DNA from: Prevotella sp.
Lineage (GTDB): Bacteria; Bacteroidota; Bacteroidia; Bacteroidales; Bacteroidaceae
Assembly: GCA_021204565.1 (NCBI GenBank)
Contig: JAJPZE010000002.1
Location: forward strand, 1-7,705
Direction of reading: 5' to 3'
DNA: 7,705 nucleotides
Each line of letters opens with the position of its first letter. Positions within the stretch are counted from its first letter, which is position 1. A program made the translations under genes and the position numbers. Under the pieces are notes generated by a model. The model was given only the letters and a program-made list of their open reading frames with translations, searched no databases and was not told the origin of the DNA. Of the stretch, positions 1 to 4,882 are shown piece by piece.

Positions 1-664
1 ACAGCTGATATTGCCCGGCTTTCATTAACGTCTCCGCCTTGCTGTCCGATAGGAGCGCAGGGATAAGTTCGCGTGGGGAAATGGCGTGAAAATCATTTTC
101 GAAACCGTTTCGCCGGAGGATGGCGATGGTCTTCATCTTCGGATAGATATACGAGCAAGCGATGTGTTTATATGCCTCGTTATCACGGCGTATTGCCAAT
201 GGCGAATAAAGGGAAAATGTGTCATAGTAGATCCCGCTTGTACGCGGTTTCGCCACTACCGTTGTATGACCGCTCTCACTCCACCAGTACTGACCTATTT
301 CGGTTGTACAGATGGTCGCATTAGTATGTTTCTCCATCCCCACGACGAGGAGAAACATACGCAACACTTGATATTTTCCTTTTGTGGTGAGGATGGAGAA
401 GTATTGCTGTTGCCGTGCCGTCCGTGCACGGGTATCGCGAACCTCTAACTTCGCGCCGCAGTTAGGGCAAACGCACCTGCCGGTATTCTTTTCGATGAAC
501 CAACTATGTCCGCAGTCCATACACGTGGTGTTTCCTTTCGGCAGACGGTAGGCGAAATGGTCGATACAATTGCGGAATGCCCATGTCTGTTGCGCCTTTG
601 TGATACGGGGCAGGAGAGTGCTTTGTGAAAGCACCTCCCGTTCCAATCTTGTTCTCGGTTTCAT
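1..664 (-). CDS. pcfJ: PcfJ-like conjugative-element protein, 3' end outside window
   Basis: The frame is open from the ATG at 664 to base 1, giving 221 residues without a stop, so the C-terminal part is missing. The start MKPRTRLEREV is typical of Bacteroidales PcfJ-like proteins as I remember them. An N-terminal zinc ribbon is visible: C48 and C51 in TCMDCGHSW, and C66 and C69 in CVCPNCGAKL, with an extra C64. After it comes an Arg/Gln-rich stretch and a mixed region containing WW at 127-128. PcfJ is named after a gene of the enterococcal conjugative plasmid pCF10; its biochemical role is unknown, though the zinc ribbon suggests nucleic-acid binding. It follows pcfK with only two bases between stop and start, so the pair is very likely cotranscribed and translationally coupled. 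The coding DNA contains two unusual inverted repeats (324-360 and 613-638). Family identity is fairly secure; function is not. Confidence 0.8.
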   Translation of the reverse strand, partial: MKPRTRLEREVLSQSTLLPRITKAQQTWAFRNCIDHFAYRLPKGNTTCMDCGHSWFIEKNTGRCVCPNCGAKLEVRDTRARTARQQQYFSILTTKGKYQVLRMFLLVVGMEKHTNATICTTEIGQYWWSESGHTTVVAKPRTSGIYYDTFSLYSPLAIRRDNEAYKHIACSYIYPKMKTIAILRRNGFENDFHAISPRELIPALLSDSKAETLMKAGQYQL

Positions 665-666
665 AT

Positions 667-1077
667 CTAAAAATCAAATAATGAGGGTTCTGTTATCTGT
701 GTCTTATTCGCTCTCGGCTTGTTACGGCTCTGCAACTTCTGCAACTCCGCATACTGATATTGTCGTATCGCTCTCTGATGGGTTTCCGCTTTCTCCTCTT
801 CCGTCAACTCAACGGTATGATTGACCACAATACGGCAGTTGACGGGCGTGCCGGCATCTATCTCGTCCTCGTCATAGTAATGTACCGCCTGACCATAGAT
901 TTCCTCATCGGTAAATCCGTTGCAACCGCTGTTCTGCACATAATTCAGAATGTAGGTGATGCAGTCATCAATGTTCTTGTTCTCCTTGTGATAATTGCGT
1001 GCAAAGAGGGTGTCCTCGTTCGCATAACGCTCCAGATACGTCTGTATCGTGCGTTTGAATTCTTCCGTACTCTTCAT
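667..1077 (-). CDS. pcfK: PcfK-like conjugative-element protein
   Basis: A 136-residue protein starting MKSTEEFKRTIQTYL. I chose the ATG at 1077 because an AAGGAT-type ribosome binding site lies about 6 bases upstream and family members begin this way; the frame extends to a TTG at 1125, but those extra 16 residues look unlike the family. Recognisable segments are KNIDDCITYILNYVQ (34-48), SGCNGFTDEEIYGQAVHYYDED (50-71) and VVNHTVELTEEEKAE (84-98), followed by a charged helical stretch and the C-terminal PSLFDF. Length is normal for PcfK-like proteins of Bacteroidales mobile elements. PcfK and PcfJ are generally encoded side by side, as here. Molecular function is unknown; it is small, acidic and without a signal peptide, so presumably cytoplasmic. 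The C-terminal SLFDF resembles a sliding-clamp-binding peptide, which is inference only. Confidence 0.85.
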   Translation of the reverse strand: MKSTEEFKRTIQTYLERYANEDTLFARNYHKENKNIDDCITYILNYVQNSGCNGFTDEEIYGQAVHYYDEDEIDAGTPVNCRIVVNHTVELTEEEKAETHQRAIRQYQYAELQKLQSRNKPRANKTQITEPSLFDF

Positions 1078-1091
1078 ATCGTTATCCTTAA

Positions 1092-1316
1092 TTATATTGT
1101 CGCCAAAATGATTTTCATCCGCCAATCGGACTCGTCCACAACGGTAAACAGGTACTCGATGAAGTGCCGTCTCGCGTCTTTGTTTAATTCGTAGTACAAC
1201 TCCCGAAAGTCGGCGAAGTTGCCGTTAAGATACACACTGAGCATATAGTAGTATATGTTCTCAACTCCGTAGTGTTTGCACTGCTGTGCCGCTGTCTTGT
1301 TACGTCTCTTTGTCAT
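1092..1316 (-). CDS. small conserved-type hypothetical protein of the element
   Basis: A 74-residue ORF with an ATG start, beginning MTKRRNKTAAQQCKHYG and ending at a TAA 14 bases before the pcfK start. The N-terminus is basic; the middle is rich in Tyr, Phe and Leu (ENIYYYMLSVYLNGNF, then FRELYYELNKDARRHF) and looks alpha-helical. Small proteins with the pattern 'YM...YINGNF...ELY..L....R..F..YL' seem familiar beside pcfK in Bacteroidales conjugative elements, but I cannot give a family name. No signal peptide or clear membrane segment is seen. Spacing to pcfK suggests the same transcript. Codon use resembles that of its neighbours. The function is unknown. Confidence 0.7.
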   Translation of the reverse strand: MTKRRNKTAAQQCKHYGVENIYYYMLSVYLNGNFADFRELYYELNKDARRHFIEYLFTVVDESDWRMKIILATI

Positions 1317-1355
1317 AATCGTCTGTTTACTTGTTTGTTTGATAATTAGTGTTCG

Positions 1356-1445
1356 TTATACTCTGTCAATCTCTACAATACGGTCAATTCTGCCGCAAAG
1401 CACCTCGCGCAAGGATGTTTTGTCGACGGCACTGTACTCCGTCCA
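1356..1445 (-). pseudogene. stranded C-terminal tail of the 1446-1811 gene, after in-frame TGA
   Basis: Directly after the TGA at 1446-1448, the same frame stays open for 29 codons and ends in TAA at 1356-1358. It reads WTEYSAVDKTSLREVLCG followed by RIDRIVEIDRV. This matches the tail I remember for intact relatives, where KQYG is followed by one residue, then W, EY, DKTSLR and a GRI..IVEI ending. No ATG lies within it and it has no frameshift relative to the upstream part, so a single base change (for example TCA to TGA) would explain the interruption. TGA acts as a normal stop elsewhere in the window, for example at the ends of the genes at 3327 and 4883. A sequencing error remains possible. 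Confidence 0.7.
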
Positions 1446-1811
1446 TCATCCGTACTGTTTGACGATGTAGCAACGAAGTACGTCGCTGAAGTCAAATAAC
1501 CAGCCTTGCACCAGTATGCCCGTCCGTGAATAAGTGTTGGAGAAGACTCCGCACGTGAGACAATTCTTCTCCTCACGGGTGAGTTTCTCTCCGTTGTTGA
1601 GTTTGGCTCGGATGGCGTATGCCCTGCTGTCGCGCAGACTTTCTAATGCCGGTACGTCCCAAGCAACGAATTTCGTCGCTGTTACTTCTCTCTGTTCCGC
1701 TTTCTGTTTGTCCATTTGTTTCTTCATTTGTTTCTTCATTTCTTTGTTTGTTAAATTGTTGATGAATTTTGATATATGCGGATTCAGGAGCTGAGTGAGT
1801 TGAGTTTCCAT
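1446..1811 (-). CDS. mobile-element hypothetical protein, C-terminus cut by in-frame TGA
   Basis: From the ATG at 1811 (METQLTQLLNPHISKFI) the frame encodes 121 residues to a TGA at 1446-1448. The segments KFVAWDVPALESLRDSRAYAIRAKLNNGEKLTREEKN and GWLFDFSDVLRCYIVKQYG are characteristic of a small protein I remember from Bacteroides conjugative elements, of unknown function. In those proteins KQYG is followed by a tail of the form S/H-W-x-EY...DKTSLR...GRI..IVEI, and here that tail continues in the same frame after the stop (separate entry). A Lys/Gln/Met stretch (EMKKQMKKQMDKQK) comes from a 12-bp tandem repeat. Family members I recall have NWLT where this one has NCLT, another sign of drift. 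The frame is open upstream to a TTG at 1973, but that extension lies in the inverted-repeat arm, so I prefer 1811. It may be a recently damaged gene or a functional truncated one. Confidence 0.65.
   Translation of the reverse strand: METQLTQLLNPHISKFINNLTNKEMKKQMKKQMDKQKAEQREVTATKFVAWDVPALESLRDSRAYAIRAKLNNGEKLTREEKNCLTCGVFSNTYSRTGILVQGWLFDFSDVLRCYIVKQYG
1713..1746. repeat. 12-bp tandem repeat inside the small element gene
   Basis: The unit CATTTGTTTCTT occurs at 1713-1724 and again at 1725-1736, with a partial third copy (CATTTCTTTG) following. On the coding strand it produces the repeated residues MKKQMKKQ. The unit length is a multiple of three, so slippage changes protein length without shifting the frame. 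It is a low-complexity charged linker between the N-terminal helix and the conserved VAWDVP region. Confidence 0.7.
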
Positions 1812-2118
1812 ATTTTTCAAACCCGTTCTGTCTTCCTGTTTATCCGCCGGTGTATACATGCGTCTTTCTATCGCTTCGGTCGTTTTCGTTTCCGGTGCTG
1901 ATAAAGGGTAGGGATTAGACGTTGCAAGATTTTGGACAAAAATACTATTCGCAGAATGGAGATTTTTGTCCAAACAGTATGCTTGACCTTGCTACGTCGT
2001 TCAATCCCGGATATACCTTTGCACCGGTAACGGAAACCACCGGAGCGATTGACCGCAGACGCATGACGGCGGTAAACAGCGAAGAATACGGAACGGATGA
2101 AAAAGAAAAACGGAAATG
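1803..2118. repeat. long imperfect inverted repeat, about 140-155 bp arms
   Basis: Reading leftward from 1943 and rightward from 1962 gives alignable sequences. Both start ATTTTTGTCCAAA, then share CTTGC-ACGTC, AATCCC, CACCGG-AACG-AAAC-ACCG, AGCGAT and AGACGCATG, and later GGCGG, TAAACAG, GAAGA and GAACGG in order, with several small indels. One is an 11-base block around the right-arm ATG (1979) that the left arm lacks. The right arm encodes MLDLATSFNPGYTFAPVTET; the left arm, read leftward, encodes NLATSNPYPLSAPETKTTEA, so similarity is also visible in protein. It looks like an old inverted duplication whose central 13 bp have stayed perfect. Outer ends of the arms are approximate, aligned by eye. 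Confidence 0.65.
1931..1974. promoter_or_regulatory. perfect 13-bp dyad with nested palindrome, possible operator or structural centre
   Basis: TTTGGACAAAAAT at 1931-1943 is the exact reverse complement of ATTTTTGTCCAAA at 1962-1974, with 18 bases between. A second small dyad, ATTC (1947-1950) and GAAT (1954-1957), is nested at the centre. On the minus strand, TATTTTTG (1944 to 1937) fits the Bacteroidales -7 pattern TAnnTTTG, but the TTTG that could act as a -33 element is 26 bases away rather than 19-21, so a promoter here is doubtful. The site lies between leftward and rightward reading frames, where an operator or a recombination or nicking structure would be plausible. Confidence 0.55.
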
Positions 2119-2152
2119 TCGTGCAAACAAGAGCAAAGCCAAACTTGTTTGA
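1979..2152 (+). CDS. possible small basic protein, 57 residues, rightward
   Basis: A short ORF from an ATG at 1979 to a TGA ending at 2152. It starts MLDLATSFNPGYTFAPVTET, continues TGAIDRRRM, and ends in a strongly basic tail (DEKEKRKCRANKSKAKLV). Codon choice resembles real coding DNA of this window. The first half is similar in protein to what the opposite strand encodes in the left arm of the inverted repeat; in the segment APVTETTGAIDRRRM against APETKTTEAIERRM most aligned residues agree, with some synonymous changes. No Shine-Dalgarno sequence is evident and the perfect dyad ends 5 bases before the ATG. I recognise no family. It could instead be a fossil of an inverted duplication with no protein made. 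Confidence 0.35.
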   Translation: MLDLATSFNPGYTFAPVTETTGAIDRRRMTAVNSEEYGTDEKEKRKCRANKSKAKLV

Positions 2153-2159
2153 GCTTTGC
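2133..2159. terminator. strong nested stem-loop, possible terminator or structural element
   Basis: GCAAAGC (2133-2139) pairs with GCTTTGC (2153-2159), and CAAAC (2140-2144) with GTTTG (2147-2151), leaving one unpaired A. It covers the last codons of the possible 57-residue ORF. No clear U-tract follows on either strand (a T-rich stretch follows more loosely on the minus strand), so an intrinsic terminator is only a possibility. Confidence 0.4.
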
Positions 2160-2252
2160 CGAGTGCAGCCGACATTCGACAAGGTCAAATCAGTGATGCG
2201 GAAACATGTACATCATCTGAAAGAAAGATAGCGAAAAACCAGTACAAATGTT

Positions 2253-2283
2253 ATGATTGTTGCGTCATATATAGTACCTTTGC
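2253..2283 (+). promoter_or_regulatory. rightward Bacteroidales-type promoter
   Basis: TATAGTACCTTTGCA contains TACCTTTG (2276-2283), an exact match to the Bacteroidales -7 consensus TAnnTTTG. About 20 bases upstream the sequence is TTAT (2252-2255), a poor match to the TTTG -33 element, so strength is uncertain. Transcription would begin near 2290 and run right into the repeat array and then antisense to the ABC ATPase gene. No plus-strand gene follows. Confidence 0.5.
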
Positions 2284-2295
2284 AAGCAGAAAGAG

Positions 2296-2306
2296 TTCTT
2301 TGACAG
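2296..2306 (+). promoter_or_regulatory. boxA-like antitermination signal in leader
   Basis: GTTCTTTGACA matches the E. coli rRNA boxA core GCTCTTTAACA at 9 of 11 positions and resembles the GTTCTTTGACAT sequence I remember from Bacteroides rRNA leaders. It starts 12 bases after the -7 element, so it would be in the first bases of the transcript. BoxA recruits NusB-NusE in known systems. No rRNA gene is present downstream in this window. Confidence 0.45.
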
Positions 2307-2426
2307 GTTGCGCAAAATATAGCGAAATACATAAGTAGATTACTTTCCAATTCGTAACCTATTCACTACACGAGCAGTCTTAACCTGCTAATTTCCAGGA
2401 ACTTATCTCATTGCGGCATATTGAGA

Positions 2427-2514
2427 GTGTAAAAGCGGCGCTCTTATGGTGTAAAAGCGGCGGTCTTAGGGTGTAAAAGCGCCGCTTTTAGAGTGCTATA
2501 ACGGCGTTTTAGCA
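2427..2514. repeat. four tandem copies of a 22-bp repeat
   Basis: Copies are at 2427-2448, 2449-2470, 2471-2492 and 2493-2514, with exact 22-bp spacing. The first three begin GTGTAAAAGCG; the fourth is diverged (GTGCTATAACGGCG). Each has a dyad around a GGC or GCC centre: AAAAGC/GCTCTT in copy 1, AAAAGC/GGTCTT in copy 2, a perfect AAAAGC/GCTTTT in copy 3, and ATAAC/GTTTT in copy 4, where G:C is replaced by A:T as if compensated. There are no unique spacers between copies. It lies between the accessory cluster and the core operon. Function is unknown; protein binding, RNA folding or transcription termination are all possible. Confidence 0.8.
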
Positions 2515-2517
2515 TTA

Positions 2518-2539
2518 CGATACATTATGTTTTGTATCG
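2518..2539. terminator. stem-loop downstream of the ABC ATPase gene
   Basis: CGATACA (2518-2524) and TGTATCG (2533-2539) form a 7-bp stem with an 8-base loop about 70 bases after the ABC gene stop codon. A clear U-tract is absent on the minus strand, so a role as terminator of the leftward operon is tentative. Confidence 0.3.
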
Positions 2540-2609
2540 CTCGAATTGTTGTTTGATTGTGTTTAAGGTATGTTTCGGTTCGTAGTATTCCGAGTTTGCG
2601 GATATTCGG

Positions 2610-3320
2610 TTAAAGGAATGCGGCGGCGCGACTGCCGACGAAGCGGCGCAGGTCTTCATCGTCGGTGCATTGTCTGACCTTACCGTCCGCCATGAGGAAA
2701 ATGTCGTCCGCCATATGCATTGCAAGGTTTACGTCGTGCGTCGACATAAATGCGGTTTTCCGTTCGCTACGGCAAAGACGCTTGATTGTGCCGGTCAGCT
2801 CCGCCTTCCCCTGATAATCAAGAAAGGCTGTCGGTTCGTCGAGGAGTATGACAGGTGTTTGTTGGGCGAGTGTCTTGGCAATTATGGCTTTCTGATACTC
2901 GCCGTCGCTGAGCGTTTGAACCGGTCTAAAGGTTAATTCGAGGATACCTGCGGCAGAGAGCGCACTATTAACAACTGCTCTGTCCTCTTCGGTCAGAGTG
3001 CCGAAGAAGTCCGTGTACGGCGTGCGTCCGGCAGCGACAAGCTGTTCGACAGTTAGGTCGGGAACATCCACGCGGCGGGTGAGAACAATGCTAACGGTAC
3101 GCGCCAAGTGTTTCTTTTCGATTGTTGCGAGGTCGCAGTCGTGATAAGTAATCGCGCCGGAGAGCGGTTTTTGCAACCCGGCAATAGTGCGCAGGAGCGT
3201 GCTTTTGCCGCATCCGTTGCGCCCGATGAGGCAGGCGAGCCGTCCCGCGTGTAAGGAAAAGGATATGCCGGAGGCGATAACGTGCTTGCCGTATCCGATA
3301 GAGACATCCGTCAGACGCAT
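2610..3320 (-). CDS. ABC transporter ATP-binding protein, FecE/BtuD type (iron-siderophore, haem or cobalamin uptake)
   Basis: A 236-residue single-domain ABC ATPase that would power a FecCD/BtuC-type importer of siderophore, haem or corrinoid at the inner membrane. Visible motifs: Walker A GRNGCGKST (33-41), signature LSDGE (137-141), Walker B VILLDEP (157-163), D-loop FLD (166-168), and H-loop His195 in STHD. The segment LTVEQLVAAGRTPYTDFFG (89-107) corresponds to the ELV..GR.P segment of FecE/BtuD proteins. The Q-loop glutamine expected after LARTVSIVL is Thr81; related Bacteroidales proteins, as I recall, also have SVVLT here. Length is slightly short for FecE-type ATPases (about 255). 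It starts 6 bases after the end of the YifB gene, so the two are probably cotranscribed. The partner permease and binding protein are not in the window; substrate cannot be told. Confidence 0.88.
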   Translation of the reverse strand: MRLTDVSIGYGKHVIASGISFSLHAGRLACLIGRNGCGKSTLLRTIAGLQKPLSGAITYHDCDLATIEKKHLARTVSIVLTRRVDVPDLTVEQLVAAGRTPYTDFFGTLTEEDRAVVNSALSAAGILELTFRPVQTLSDGEYQKAIIAKTLAQQTPVILLDEPTAFLDYQGKAELTGTIKRLCRSERKTAFMSTHDVNLAMHMADDIFLMADGKVRQCTDDEDLRRFVGSRAAAFL

Positions 3321-3326
3321 ATCGGG

Positions 3327-4868
3327 TCAGAACTCGTAATAGTTGGCGCGGTCGAGGTTACGATAGTTTATAGCTTCCGAAATATGATGTGTCAGGACAC
3401 GTTCCGTCCCTTCAAGGTCGGCGATAGTCCGCGCCACCTTTAATATGCGCGAATATGCACGCGCCGATAACGCCATACGCTTCATCGCATTACGCAACAT
3501 ATCGAGACTCTCGCTATCGGGTTCGGCATATTGATGCAACATTCTCTCGGTCATCTGGGCGTTGCAATACACCGAGCGGCTTCCCGCGAACCGCTTCTCT
3601 TGTATTCGCCTGGCTTTCATTACGCGCTCGCGTATTGCCGCGCTCGGTTCACCCTCCGGCTGTCCGGCAAGGTCCTTGAACGGCACCGGCGTAACCTCTA
3701 TCTGCAAGTCGATACGATCCATAAGCGGACCGCTAATCTTGCTCATATAGCGCTGTATTTGACCGGGAAGACAGACGCAACGGTGGGTAGGGTCGCCGTG
3801 ATATCCGCAGGGGCATGGATTCATCGACGCCACGAACATAAACGAGCACGGGTACTCAATCGTATATTTTGCGCGTGATATATGTATCTTTCTGTCTTCC
3901 AACGGCTGGCGAAGCACTTCGAGGGTCGATTTGTTAAACTCCGGCAACTCGTCAAGGAACAGCACGCCATTATGCGCAAGGCTGATTTCGCCGGGTTGCG
4001 GCGTGCCTCCCCCGCCTACTAACGCCACTTCGGAGATGGTGTGATGCGGGGCACGGAACGGGCGGCGCGTGATTAAGGATGTACCGCTCGCGAGTTTTCC
4101 CGCAACGGAATGTATTTGGGTTGTTTCCAAGCTCTCGGCAAGCGACAGCGGCGGGAGTATTGAGGGCAGACGCTTGGCTATCATCGACTTGCCGCTACCC
4201 GGAGGACCAATCATTATGATGTTATGTCCGCCTGCGGCAGCAACCTCCATTGCCCTGCGTACGCTCTCCTGACCGCGCACGTCGGAGAAGTCAAAGGGAA
4301 ATTTCTCTTGCCCCTCGCGGAACTCCTTATCCATATCAACCACACAAGGAGCAAACTCTTTCTTGCCCGTAAGGAAATCAATGACTTCGACCAACGTCGA
4401 CATCCCGTACACTTCCAAGCCACTGACCACAGCCGCTTCTTTCGCGTTTTCCGCCGGCAGAATTAATCCTTTGAAACCCTCTTTGTATGCTTGCAAGGCA
4501 ATGGGTAACGCCCCTTTCACGGGTTGCAACTTGCCGTCAAGCCCGAGCTCACCCACCATCATGTATTCGGAAAAGTCTTCAACCGTGATGCTGCAATTAG
4601 ACGACAGCAAACCTATTGCCAACGGCAAATCGAACGCGCTACCCTCTTTACGGAGATCGGCGGGAGCCATATTCACGGTAATCTCGGCTTTCGGGAAACG
4701 GTATCCGATGTGTTGCAAGGCGGCATTTATACGCTCGCGCCCCTCCTTCACCGCCGTATCTCCAAGCCCGGTGAAATGAAACATCACCCCGCGCATAAGG
4801 CTAACCTCTATTCTAATCGTGGTTACTTGCAGCCCGTTCACAGCTGCGCAATAAGTTTTTACGAGCAT
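3327..4868 (-). CDS. yifB: YifB/ComM family Mg-chelatase-like AAA+ ATPase
   Basis: A 513-residue protein, full length for the family. The N-terminal part (about 1-170) is the S5/Lon-C-like domain, with FDLPLAIGLL at 79-88 and GELGLDGKLQPVKGALP at 106-122. The AAA+ core follows: Walker A GPPGSGKS (221-228), RRPFRAPHHTIS (268-279), Walker B VLFLDELPE (302-310), LRQPLEDR (319-326), and the cysteine cluster C352, C354, C364, C366 in the NPCPCGYHGDPTHRCVC segment. The C-terminal Mg-chelatase domain contains SARAYSRILKVARTIADLEG (468-487). In Vibrio and Haemophilus ComM is a hexameric helicase promoting branch migration during natural transformation; a similar DNA-processing role here is inferred. 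The ATG at 4868 is 14 bases from the stop of the upstream lipoprotein gene, so it lies mid-operon. No key residue appears to be missing. Confidence 0.95.
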   Translation of the reverse strand: MLVKTYCAAVNGLQVTTIRIEVSLMRGVMFHFTGLGDTAVKEGRERINAALQHIGYRFPKAEITVNMAPADLRKEGSAFDLPLAIGLLSSNCSITVEDFSEYMMVGELGLDGKLQPVKGALPIALQAYKEGFKGLILPAENAKEAAVVSGLEVYGMSTLVEVIDFLTGKKEFAPCVVDMDKEFREGQEKFPFDFSDVRGQESVRRAMEVAAAGGHNIIMIGPPGSGKSMIAKRLPSILPPLSLAESLETTQIHSVAGKLASGTSLITRRPFRAPHHTISEVALVGGGGTPQPGEISLAHNGVLFLDELPEFNKSTLEVLRQPLEDRKIHISRAKYTIEYPCSFMFVASMNPCPCGYHGDPTHRCVCLPGQIQRYMSKISGPLMDRIDLQIEVTPVPFKDLAGQPEGEPSAAIRERVMKARRIQEKRFAGSRSVYCNAQMTERMLHQYAEPDSESLDMLRNAMKRMALSARAYSRILKVARTIADLEGTERVLTHHISEAINYRNLDRANYYEF

Positions 4869-4882
4869 ATCGCTTTATTTTA

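Noticed and set aside
1078..1125. Longer pcfK starting at TTG 1125.
   Set aside because: The extension overlaps the end of the 74-residue gene, and the ATG at 1077 has a good AAGGAT ribosome binding site and the expected family N-terminus.
1931..1974. Invertible promoter flanked by inverted repeats, as in Bacteroidales phase variation.
   Set aside because: Only 18 bases lie between the arms, too short to carry a promoter, and no invertase gene is visible.
1868..2188. Leftward open frames of 106 and 76 codons across the inverted-repeat region.
   Set aside because: No family resemblance; composition (RKRKRPKR, FFFFIRSVFF) looks like noncoding shadow of the rightward frame and repeat arms.
2284..2426. 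tRNA or rRNA gene downstream of the boxA-like leader.
   Set aside because: No cloverleaf, TTCRA arm or conserved 16S start sequence could be found by eye in this interval.
2427..2514. CRISPR array.
   Set aside because: The repeats are directly contiguous with no spacers, the unit is 22 bp, and no cas gene is present.
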